Below, piece after piece: positions 1-6,297 of a stretch of DNA of 12,586 bases. The notes under the pieces were generated by a model. The model was not told the DNA's origin. It did no database searches and saw only the letters and a list, made by a program, of their open reading frames with translations. Where the stretch lies: the NCBI GenBank assembly GCA_030841965.1, contig JAUUSJ010000124.1, positions 1 to 12,586 on the forward strand, in the 5' to 3' direction. Each line of letters opens with the position of its first letter. The first letter of the stretch is position 1. Source of the DNA: Blautia sp. Its GTDB lineage: Bacteria; Bacillota; Clostridia; Lachnospirales; Lachnospiraceae. The translations under genes were made by a program, and so were the position numbers.

Positions 1-27
1 GGAAAGCTCTGTTGTTACTAACAGATA

Positions 28-831
28 TCATATTCCGGCTACCATCCCCTTACAACCAGGATAATAATTAGTCCATAAATTTCGAAGAAATTCATTTTGG
101 TCAAATGCCCTTATTTTCTCCATACTATCTTTCTCATATACAGTGCCTCTATGCTGTAGTGTTTCAAAAATAGCCTCCTGTAATACTCGACCATCAAAGT
201 CAAAAACCTGCGACCAATAGAAAATATCGTAAAAATCTTTCATCCGGCTGGAAGCGGTCATTCTTTTTAAGATAGCATCAAATTTTTCTGCCATCGTACT
301 TTCCAGCGAATATGTATAGATATTTGGCTCTTTAAATCCTTTCAACCTAGTTGCCACCGTTCTCTTTACTGCATGCGGTACTATTACGTCATCAACGCCA
401 ATATCAACCGAAAATGGAATTCTCACATTTTTAATATGGGCGATTAAATTGATTCCTATGCCAGGATATTTCTTTTCTGGTGTGATTTCTCTTGTTCCAA
501 CGACCTCGATATCAATAAAATCATTATTTGTATCCATTTTACATATTTCTTTGATTATTGCTTCCACATTTGCAATATCATTAGACATTCTCCTTAACAT
601 GAAGTCAATATCCATGGTCGGTCTGCCTTCGAAATTAGAAATTGTATATAAAAACATGCCACCTTTCAAAACAAGATTTTCCGCATACTGTGACATTTCA
701 AGTTTACGAAGAAACTTCTCTTGTGCAAAAAGCTGGAGACAAGTCTGATAATTTATTTCAGTTTCCTTTGCTTGCTTTTTTAATCTGGCAAGCACTGATG
801 CGCCCATATCTTTTACCTCTTTTACAGCCAT
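28..831 (-). CDS. abiEii: AbiEii-family nucleotidyltransferase toxin of an AbiE type IV toxin-antitoxin system
   Basis: This is the toxin half of an AbiE abortive-infection pair. Characterised AbiEii proteins are cytoplasmic, GTP-binding nucleotidyltransferase-like proteins that stop growth and protect the population from phage. The 267-residue protein has the family motifs in order: KGG at residues 56-58 in a G-G-x-F-L-Y context, the metal-binding D-I-D at 74-76 after R-x-T-M, a third acidic residue at Asp143 (S-V-D-I-G), and the C-terminal signature A-E-K-F-D-A-I-L-K-R (181-190) followed by S-R-M-K-D-F-Y-D-I (195-203). Nothing expected is missing, so it looks functional. Its ATG overlaps the end of the antitoxin gene by 10 bases, which suggests translational coupling. 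The downstream end lies close to the window edge, so a further gene or terminator cannot be excluded. Family assignment is firm; activity is inferred. Confidence 0.9.
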   Translation of the reverse strand: MAVKEVKDMGASVLARLKKQAKETEINYQTCLQLFAQEKFLRKLEMSQYAENLVLKGGMFLYTISNFEGRPTMDIDFMLRRMSNDIANVEAIIKEICKMDTNNDFIDIEVVGTREITPEKKYPGIGINLIAHIKNVRIPFSVDIGVDDVIVPHAVKRTVATRLKGFKEPNIYTYSLESTMAEKFDAILKRMTASSRMKDFYDIFYWSQVFDFDGRVLQEAIFETLQHRGTVYEKDSMEKIRAFDQNEFLRNLWTNYYPGCKGMVAGI

Positions 832-1421
832 ACTCCAACTACCCTTCTTGCCTTTTTTTCCACACCAAGTCTCACAGCATACTCCATCAATTTAGCAGCA
901 TCTTTCTCTTTGTCCTTCACATATCTTTGGATTACTGTGTTAAACACTTCTCCATCCATAGTATTCATATGTCTAAGACAATCACATACAACACGTTCCC
1001 GGTCATATATCTTTACGGTAATTCCGTCAATATTTCCTTCACTTACACCAATATCCAATCTGTTTGCATCGATAAAATGTGGCTTTATTATCGGAAAATC
1101 CATTTTGAATTTATTCCTTGCCGATTTGTTATCCACTGCTATATGCCAGATTCCCGGCACACGATCTGTATATCCATAATACATTGCTGCAGAAAGATCA
1201 CAAATAATGGCATCCGGAAATAATGTACAAATTACTGATACTTCTGTAAATGCCTTTTCATCCTGCCACTGATAGTAGCCATACTTAATTTTTTCTACAA
1301 GGCCTTCTTCAATTAAGTTTTGAAGCATCCGATAAGAAATACCCTCCTTCGTAAGTTCACATGTACGCATTATTCCTCCATGCTGTTTAAATATTGACTC
1401 AAAATCCCTTACCATGCTCAT
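822..1421 (-). CDS. abiEi: AbiEi-family antitoxin and autorepressor of the AbiE system
   Basis: This is the antitoxin partner of the downstream toxin gene. In studied AbiE systems the antitoxin has an N-terminal winged helix that binds inverted repeats in its own promoter, and a C-terminal domain that neutralises the toxin without a stable complex (type IV). About 199 residues are encoded. An N-terminal helix-turn-helix covers roughly residues 5-50 (F-K-Q-H-G-G-I-M-R-T, then S-Y-R-M-L-Q-N-L-I-E-E-G-L-V), followed by the family segments A-I-I-C-D-L-S-A-A-M-Y-Y-G (71-83) and E-R-V-V-C-D-C-L-R (142-150). The frame stays open to a GTG at 1433, but ATG at 1421 sits better behind the weak GGCGGTG stretch, so I chose it. 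A promoter with an inverted repeat lies just upstream. The family is clear; the exact start is uncertain. Confidence 0.87.
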   Translation of the reverse strand: MSMVRDFESIFKQHGGIMRTCELTKEGISYRMLQNLIEEGLVEKIKYGYYQWQDEKAFTEVSVICTLFPDAIICDLSAAMYYGYTDRVPGIWHIAVDNKSARNKFKMDFPIIKPHFIDANRLDIGVSEGNIDGITVKIYDRERVVCDCLRHMNTMDGEVFNTVIQRYVKDKEKDAAKLMEYAVRLGVEKKARRVVGVWL

Positions 1422-1450
1422 AGTAATACACACCGCCCTCGAATAACTTC

Positions 1451-1476
1451 ATACAATTATATGATAGTTTTTGTAT
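1451..1476 (-). promoter_or_regulatory. Candidate abiE promoter with inverted repeat (possible AbiEi operator)
   Basis: On the minus strand a perfect TATAAT occupies 1461-1456, about 35 bases before the antitoxin ATG. It lies between ATACAA (1476-1471) and TTGTAT (1456-1451), a 6-base inverted repeat that extends to eight bases with one mismatch. No good -35 hexamer is present at 17 bases. AbiEi-type antitoxins are known to repress through inverted repeats in their promoter, so this arrangement is a reasonable operator candidate, but the assignment is an inference. Confidence 0.5.
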
Positions 1477-1480
1477 CAAG

Positions 1481-2556
1481 TTAATGTCCAGAATCGCCCT
1501 GTACTGCCTTGATATCTCCGCCATTCAGTTTTAACTTATACGTAACACTGCTGTGTCTCAGGCTGTGGAAGACCACTGGTGGGAGATTATGCTCCTTGAT
1601 CAATTGATTCAACGGCTTTCTGATTGCACCATCACCCAGAGGAAGTCCAAAAGTACTTGCCATGACCAGGTTATAATCCAGATATTCATCCCCCAGGACT
1701 TCTTTTGTTTCATCCTGTTTTTCCTTCCATTCGATCAGCATTTTGGCAACACTCTTAGGAAGAAATACCTTTCGGACACTGCTGTCTGTCTTTGGCGTTT
1801 TCAGAACACGGACCGTCTTATTTTCTTTTTACTCTTTTCCGGAAATACGAGCAGGACATCTTTTGCATCCAGTTCCTTTAAGGCAGCCTTGCTCACACGC
1901 TGGGATTCCTTATTTATGAAAAGATATGCTCGGTTCTCCTCAATTGCCTCTTCGGAAATATCGACGCAGTCCCAGGTGAGACCCAAGAGTTCACTGATCC
2001 GTAGAGAACAGGAGAAGGAGAGATTCATGGCCAGCTTCAACCGTTCATCCTCACATACTTCCATGGCATACATCAGAGTTTCGGCAGTCCAGATATCCCG
2101 TTTCTTTGTTTTGTGCTTTGGAACCGTCGCATAAATACAAGGATTTTTCTCCACCAGTTCCCATTTGATTGCCTGCTGAAAACAACTTCGTAGAAGTTTA
2201 TGAACATCCCGGATCGTACTGGTCGATACATACTCATTCATTCTTTTTCCAATCATCGGATTGATCACTGCTGGGGTTTTCAACAGTCTCTGGTAATACT
2301 TTTCAATAAAACGGGTATTGATTTCTACCAATTTCACATCCCCGATAATCGGAAGGATATAATTATTGATGAGAGATACATTTCCATCATACGTAGACAA
2401 TGCCCAGTTATCTTTCCCATAAAGAGCAACATATTCTTCCAGCAGTTCCTTCATGGTTTTGCACTGTGGAATCACCATAGATCCCATTTCTTCCTTATAC
2501 TCAATTTCCTTCTTTCGTTTTTTTGCTTCTGCTTTTGTAGCATAGGTTTCCCATTT
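1481..2556 (-). pseudogene. Tyrosine recombinase / integrase remnant (frameshifted, lacking the catalytic Tyr)
   Basis: This is a broken phage-type integrase of a kind common on Lachnospiraceae integrative elements. The reading frame opens after a TAG at 2559-2557 with residues typical of an integrase arm-binding domain (W-E-T-Y-A-T-K-A-E-A-K-K, about 2554-2519). A possible internal ATG at 2487 is preceded by AAGGA. The core-binding domain follows, then the catalytic Arg region (S-L-R-I-S-E-L-L-G-L-T-W). Near 1826, in an A-rich run (minus strand), one base appears lost: the frame ends at 1801, while the other frame continues with K-T-V-R-V-L and reaches the H-S-L-R-H box. The protein stops at G-D-S-G-H, immediately before the segment that should carry the nucleophilic Tyr. 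Two frame problems plus a truncated 3' end make it inactive as read. Single-base sequencing errors could explain the frameshifts but not the missing 3' end. Confidence 0.85.
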
Positions 2557-3257
2557 CTACCTCGCTGTCCGGTCTGCGACAGCTTCTTTCGTCGGAAATC
2601 CGCAAGCGCTACATTTTCCTCTAAAGCAAGTTCTTCATAATCATTTGCCGGATCCAGATAGTACTCATCCTGTCCATCCAGAAACTTTTGAAAACTTTCC
2701 TTTGTAATCCGTTTACGGTCAGCGATCACTACATATTCAAAAAAGTGCTTATAATTCTTTTTATTTAGGATGCCATATACCTGCTTTCTGGAAATCCCAA
2801 GCTGTCTGGCCATCTCCGGCATAGTGAGCGTAGCAGCTTCCATTTCCGCATCCCTCTTTTTGTCTTCCTTTGTCCGGTATCTCGATTGGCCGTTATACCA
2901 TTTCCGGAATGCCTCTTTCGGCACACGTTTCCAGTAATCTACAATCACTACCTCAATATTGTTTCGCTTAATCAGGTCATAAACAACACCATCTGTAAGC
3001 TCCAGCATTTCAGCCAGCTCCGGAATCGAATAGGACCATTCTTTTAATTCCTTTCCCGGCTCTTCCCCATTGACTTTGTGGTATTTGATCTGATTTGCGT
3101 ACCATTTTTCAAAGCTCTTTTTGGAAATGCGGTACTTCCCGCTATCCAGCTGGATCCACCGGAATTCATTTTTCTTTAAAAGGTTATAGACCGTCGGTCT
3201 GCTGACTCCAAGGATCTCCTGTAACTCTTTTACTGTATAACATCTTTTCTCTTCCAT
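2472..3257 (-). CDS. Excisionase-like protein with three tandem helix-turn-helix units
   Basis: This 261-residue protein contains three similar units of about 50 residues: roughly 7-56 (Y-T-V-K-E-L-Q-E-I-L-G-V-S-R-P-T-V-Y), 74-124 (Y-S-I-P-E-L-A-E-M-L-E) and 143-197 (L-T-M-P-E-M-A-R-Q-L-G-I-S-R-K-Q-V-Y). Each is a MerR/excisionase-type helix-turn-helix followed by a wing ending K-x-S/A-F-x-K-W/F. Such domains are known from excisionases and DNA-bending accessory proteins of integrative elements. The start at 3257 has GAGAGG nine bases upstream. After about residue 222 the sequence becomes lysine-rich and unlike the rest. The integrase frame is open from 2556, so this tail probably reflects a frame change from an ancestral HTH-integrase fusion. 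Its last 16 bases overlap the possible integrase ATG at 2487. The domain call is firm; the role in excision or in regulating the element is inferred from the integrase next door. Confidence 0.75.
   Translation of the reverse strand: MEEKRCYTVKELQEILGVSRPTVYNLLKKNEFRWIQLDSGKYRISKKSFEKWYANQIKYHKVNGEEPGKELKEWSYSIPELAEMLELTDGVVYDLIKRNNIEVVIVDYWKRVPKEAFRKWYNGQSRYRTKEDKKRDAEMEAATLTMPEMARQLGISRKQVYGILNKKNYKHFFEYVVIADRKRITKESFQKFLDGQDEYYLDPANDYEELALEENVALADFRRKKLSQTGQRGRNGKPMLQKQKQKNERRKLSIRKKWDLW
2517..2523 (-). other. A AAA AAC slippery heptamer in the HTH-integrase overlap
   Basis: On the minus strand the heptamer is phased exactly as X XXY YYZ in the HTH gene frame (codons CAA AAA AAC). A -1 slip here leads straight into the integrase frame (R-K-K-E-I-E-Y). 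A AAA AAC is a known bacterial -1 frameshift motif. I see no convincing downstream stem-loop or upstream Shine-Dalgarno-like stimulator. The integrase-like residues T-K-A-E-A-K-K lie upstream of the heptamer in the integrase frame, which favours a simple frameshift mutation near 2560 instead. Confidence 0.35.
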
Positions 3258-3277
3258 ATGTCATTACCTCTCATTTC

Positions 3278-3402
3278 ATTATTTTGGAAGCGGCATATAA
3301 ATGTCCCTCTATATATCCAAAGTTTCAGAGGTTCTTATACAACATGTTTCAGTAAAAAAAGTCAAAAAGAGAAAAAGGACAAAAAGAAATTTCCAAAATA
3401 AT
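3278..3402. repeat. 12-nt perfect inverted repeat upstream of the HTH gene
   Basis: ATTATTTTGGAA at 3278-3289 is the exact reverse complement of TTCCAAAATAAT at 3391-3402. The arms flank about 100 AT-rich bases that must contain the promoter of the HTH gene (start 3257). The arms could bind the HTH protein or integrase arm domain, or be chance in AT-rich DNA. No clear -35/-10 pair is visible between them: the best TTGACT and TATAAG are 20 bases apart. Confidence 0.4.
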
Positions 3403-3420
3403 CATTCTATTGATTCTAAC

Positions 3421-3458
3421 AAAAAAAGAACAGTGAATCCGTTTTTACAGATTCACTG
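3421..3458 (-). terminator. Rho-independent terminator
   Basis: On the minus strand a perfect 9-bp stem (CAGTGAATC at 3458-3450 paired with GATTCACTG at 3439-3431) with a 10-base loop is followed by TTCTTTTTTT. This is a strong intrinsic terminator for leftward transcription. It would end transcripts coming from the oxidoreductase operon and the Doc remnant before the integrase segment. Confidence 0.88.
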
Positions 3459-3482
3459 CTTAATGTGATAAAAAATACTCAA

Positions 3483-3720
3483 TTATTGTTGCGTATATTG
3501 GAGTTCAATTCCGTCGATAGCCCAAAATACCAACATTGCATATGTTCCGATTGTCTTATATACATCCACCATGGCATGATTTTTGATCAATCCAAACTCT
3601 AAACGGGCTGTTTTTTCCTGAAGTGTTGGAAACAATTTCCAATCTCCGTATGATTGAAATGGTGCTTCAAGAGCAGATTCCAACAAACCTTCATCCCTAA
3701 GTTCATCGAAACCGTATTCG
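3483..3720 (-). pseudogene. doc: Degenerate Doc / Fic-family toxin fragment
   Basis: The minus-strand frame from about 3720 reads G-F-D-E-L-R-D-E-G-L-L-E-S-A-L-E-A-P-F-Q, then L-Q-E-K-T-A-R-L-x-F-G-L-I-K-N-H, and ends I-E-L-Q-Y-T-Q-Q. This follows the death-on-curing (Doc) branch of Fic proteins, which modify EF-Tu. The catalytic motif, normally H-P-F-x-D-G-N-K-R, here reads H-A-M-V-D-V-Y-K-T, so the Gly, Asn and Arg are lost. The N-terminus is replaced by unrelated sequence, there is no ATG with a ribosome binding site, and the C-terminal part is missing after a TAA at the usual Q-Q-E-L position. No Phd-type antitoxin is visible beside it. It is a non-functional relic. The longest open reading starts at a TTG at 3686, which I do not believe is a real start. 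Confidence 0.8.
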
Positions 3721-3811
3721 GGGCAATGAAAAATCGCTGGTTTTCGTTTCTTGAGCGCACTTAATTTTGTAGATACTACAAAATATAAAAATAAATCCGA
3801 TTAGACAGAAG

Positions 3812-4852
3812 TCAGGGGCAGTAATGCCCCTTGTCACAATGCACGTCACCCTCAAGACTTGTAATTGCCTTCTCAGCCCAATTTGAATTTTTCAGCAATG
3901 CACGACCAATTCCAATTAAATCCGCCGCCCTTGCCTGCAGAAGAGCCTCTGCTCCTTCAGCAGTTGCAACGCCTCCCGTCAGCATCACTGGAATAGAAAT
4001 CTGTTGCTTAATTGACGCTGACAGTTCTTTGAAATATCCCTGCTCCGTTAATTTAGGACAATTGGGACCGCAGAGCCCACCAGAAATATCCAACAGATAG
4101 ATTCCCGCTTTTTCCAGTATACGTGCCGCTTGGACACTGTCCTCCACCGTAGTTCCGCCAGGCATATAGTCACAGGCACCTAAGCGAATTGCAAGGGGAT
4201 ATTCCTTGCCTACACTCCTGCGAATCTCCTGAATAATTTCCAGATGCAGTCGTAGTCGCCCTGTAAGAGAGCCTCCACAATATGTGTCTGTTCTGTGATT
4301 AGTCAAAGGCGAGTAAAACTGGTTTAACAGATAGCCATGGGCGGCGTGAATTTCCACACCGTCAAAGCCCGCTGCTTTCGCTCTTGTAGCTGCTTCACCG
4401 AAATCTCGAACAACTCTCCGAATATCCTCAAGCGTCATCTCCTTGGGACACTGGTCGGGTATGCCTGAGCGGCACAATTTCACAGAGCTTGCAGCTATAC
4501 CCTCACATCCAGTCACTTGACTTTTAGCCGCTCCTCCTGCATGACTGATCTGTGCCATAACTTTAGAACCATTTTTGTGAACTATATCGACAAGCTGTTT
4601 TAATCCTGGGATATCAGAATCTTTTGAGATAGACAGTTGACCTTCATGGGCCTTTCCATCCATGGAAACATAAGCGTGTTCTGTAATGACCAGACCAAGA
4701 TATCCTCCATGTGTTTTTTCAGCATAATATTCACAAAGTTTTGGAACTACCGTTCCATCCTTTTCAGATTTTCCTGATGCCATTGGCGGCATAACAAGGC
4801 GATTAGATAACAATAAATCTTTAATTTTAATACTTGTATTTAAGATACTCAT
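3812..4852 (-). CDS. Single-domain Old Yellow Enzyme family NADH:flavin oxidoreductase
   Basis: The product is a 346-residue FMN-dependent TIM-barrel ene-reductase, close to the usual 340 residues of YqjM-like enzymes. Visible family signatures are the N-terminal L-S-N-R-L-V-M-P-P-M (15-24), A-Q-I-S-H-A-G (100-106), the substrate-binding H-A-A-H-G-Y-L (169-175; His169, His172), and G-x-G-R-A-L-L near the phosphate site (315-320). Enzymes of this group reduce activated C=C bonds using NAD(P)H. It lacks the Fe-S and FAD/NAD modules of the larger paralogue at 9169-11085. The loop after H-R-T-D reads T-Y-C-G-G-S where relatives usually have x-Y-G-G-S, apparently one extra Cys. The C-terminus ends C-D-K-G-H-Y-C-P. 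It starts 27 bases after the radical SAM gene with a weak GGGG ribosome binding site and is the last intact gene of the operon. Substrate unknown. Confidence 0.9.
   Translation of the reverse strand: MSILNTSIKIKDLLLSNRLVMPPMASGKSEKDGTVVPKLCEYYAEKTHGGYLGLVITEHAYVSMDGKAHEGQLSISKDSDIPGLKQLVDIVHKNGSKVMAQISHAGGAAKSQVTGCEGIAASSVKLCRSGIPDQCPKEMTLEDIRRVVRDFGEAATRAKAAGFDGVEIHAAHGYLLNQFYSPLTNHRTDTYCGGSLTGRLRLHLEIIQEIRRSVGKEYPLAIRLGACDYMPGGTTVEDSVQAARILEKAGIYLLDISGGLCGPNCPKLTEQGYFKELSASIKQQISIPVMLTGGVATAEGAEALLQARAADLIGIGRALLKNSNWAEKAITSLEGDVHCDKGHYCP
3814..3831 (-). other. GC-rich hairpin over the oxidoreductase stop codon
   Basis: On the minus strand AGGGGCA and TGCCCCT form a perfect 7-bp stem around a TTAC loop, covering the last codons and the stop of the oxidoreductase gene. 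No U-run follows directly, so it is a weak terminator at best. It could protect the 3' end of the operon mRNA, but it may simply reflect the coding sequence. Confidence 0.4.
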
Positions 4853-4879
4853 GAAAAAAATTCCCCGTAAAATATTGTT

Positions 4880-5764
4880 TTATACATTTCTAAGCGATTC
4901 CCTGTATCTTCGCAATGATTTTTCATCCTTGTCAGTAAACTTAGCAATTGTATCTTCCAATTCCTGAATCAAAGAATCTTTTTGCTCTGGCAATTTTGCA
5001 ACAAAATTAACCGGATTTGCCACACTTTGTCCATACAGCGTAATCGGATTTTTCAGAGCCTTGATCAGTTCCAGCATTTCCTGAATTCGTTCTAGTTCAC
5101 TGGATTCTTCGAATTTTCCCTCTGACACATCATCATACAATTCTGTACCCGGCAGCACAGCAACCGAAGTCATATACATATGGCTGGGATGCAACAGATT
5201 TAAAACGGATGCAGTGTTTCTGGCATTTCGGATTCCGTTCCCATGTCCTGCCAGACCACCAAGAAAAATTACATAATAATTAATATTGGCCTGTTCCAAC
5301 TTAAGACACTGTTTCAGAATATCAGAAGCTTCGTATCCTTTGTTCATAAACGCCAGTGCTTCATCATCTCCGCTTTCTATTCCAATCACCAAATCATTAA
5401 AACCAACTGCACGAAGTTCTTTTAATTCCTCCACACTTTTTGGCATGATACTGGTAATACGGGCATAAGTTCCTATGTTCGCCTCCGGTAGATAAGATTT
5501 AATCAAATTTCCTATCTCTTTCAGCTTTTTAACACTTAATGTAAATGGATCTCCACCTAGAGCATATACCCGTTTTGCACCCGGATTAAAACGATGTACT
5601 TCCTTTAAATCTGCTTCAATCTGTGCCAATGGTGCCATACGGAAAGGAGTATCACGATAAAAATTACAGAAACGGCAGGAATTATGTGTACAGCCTACTG
5701 TTACTTCTAATAGAATACTTTGTATCTCATGAGGCGGTCTTACAACCGGTCCTGTATAATGCAT
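4880..5764 (-). CDS. Radical SAM protein of unknown specificity
   Basis: This 294-residue protein has a radical SAM cluster motif with unusual C-x4-C-x2-C spacing (Cys25, Cys30, Cys33; C-T-H-N-S-C-R-F-C) right after the first strand (S-I-L-L-E-V-T-V-G). It continues with the SAM-binding G-G-D-P (70-73), a strand ending in G-I-E-S-G and a F-L-G-G-L-A-G-H-G segment. The Elp3/HemN-like (B12-independent) fold is likely. Many clostridia carry close relatives beginning Y-T-G-P-V-x-R-P-P, usually annotated only as radical SAM protein. There is no SPASM Cys cluster, so a peptide-modifying role is unlikely. It starts 16 bases after the SnoaL-like gene behind a good AAGGAG, so it is co-transcribed. A role in converting the same substrate as the neighbouring reductases is inference only. 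Confidence 0.88.
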   Translation of the reverse strand: MHYTGPVVRPPHEIQSILLEVTVGCTHNSCRFCNFYRDTPFRMAPLAQIEADLKEVHRFNPGAKRVYALGGDPFTLSVKKLKEIGNLIKSYLPEANIGTYARITSIMPKSVEELKELRAVGFNDLVIGIESGDDEALAFMNKGYEASDILKQCLKLEQANINYYVIFLGGLAGHGNGIRNARNTASVLNLLHPSHMYMTSVAVLPGTELYDDVSEGKFEESSELERIQEMLELIKALKNPITLYGQSVANPVNFVAKLPEQKDSLIQELEDTIAKFTDKDEKSLRRYRESLRNV

Positions 5765-5780
5765 GATATTTCATCTCCTT

Positions 5781-6263
5781 TTACCATGTTTCTTTTGTAA
5801 AAGCAGCTTTTACCCATCCATCTTCCCACGGTGCTGTTTGTTCAATATGTCCTGTCAATTCTTCAAAATACCATTTTCCGTTGATTTTCACATATTTATT
5901 CGAATATTTTCCACTCAAAACGTATGCATCATCTTTTCCATCAACTTCCATTGTAAGCAGACAAAGCAGACAGAAAGTTCCTCTTGCATGTTCTCCATCT
6001 TCATCAATTTTTACCATTGGAGCCATCATATTATGCTGTCCCCATTTAATTGCTTTTCCTAAGTTTTCAGCATGGTTTTTAATTGCCTCATGTCCTTTTG
6101 CTGTTCCACCGCATCCGGTGATTTCCCACAGACCATCCTCTACGAACAAAGAGGCAATTCCTTCTCCAATATATCCATTATCAAGATATTTTTCATATTG
6201 ATACTGCAGTTGCTCACACTCTCTAATATCCTCTAATCTCTGAATTCTTTCTTCTAATGTCAT
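5781..6263 (-). CDS. SnoaL/NTF2-like protein, possible BaiE-type dehydratase
   Basis: This is a 160-residue cone-shaped alpha+beta barrel protein of the NTF2/SnoaL superfamily. The upstream ATG at 6326 is open, but ATG at 6263 (M-T-L-E-E-R) has AGGAG ten bases ahead and is the better start. Domain features are an N-terminal helix (R-L-E-D-I-R-E-C-E-Q-L-Q), then Y-x-x-Y-L-D-N-G, a strand with H-N-M-M-A-P, and the closing G-K-Y-S-N-K-Y-V-K-I-N-G-K-W-Y (118-132). Compared from memory with the bile acid 7-alpha-dehydratase BaiE, Tyr23, Asp28 and His77 fall where BaiE has its catalytic Tyr30, Asp35 and His83, and both start M-T-L-E-E-R. This favours a dehydratase or isomerase over a mere binding protein, but other bai genes are absent and the substrate is unknown. 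It lies in the middle of the operon between Enzyme I and the radical SAM gene. Confidence 0.82.
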   Translation of the reverse strand: MTLEERIQRLEDIRECEQLQYQYEKYLDNGYIGEGIASLFVEDGLWEITGCGGTAKGHEAIKNHAENLGKAIKWGQHNMMAPMVKIDEDGEHARGTFCLLCLLTMEVDGKDDAYVLSGKYSNKYVKINGKWYFEELTGHIEQTAPWEDGWVKAAFTKETW

Positions 6264-6297
6264 AATAATTCTCTCTCCTATCTCTTTTTTCTTCATT

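Noticed and set aside
28..1421. The AbiE pair as a novel defence system
   Set aside because: Both proteins carry the standard AbiEi and AbiEii motifs in the standard order with the usual overlap; it is a known family.
642..2134. Two 193-residue open frames on the plus strand (642-1223 and 1553-2134)
   Set aside because: They lie opposite the AbiE and integrase genes, have no ribosome binding sites, and their translations look like random hydrophobic or serine-rich readings of antisense DNA.
3320..3380. TTGACT ... TATAAG as the promoter of the HTH gene (minus strand)
   Set aside because: The spacing is 20 bases, outside the usual 16-19, and alternatives in this AT-rich stretch are equally weak.
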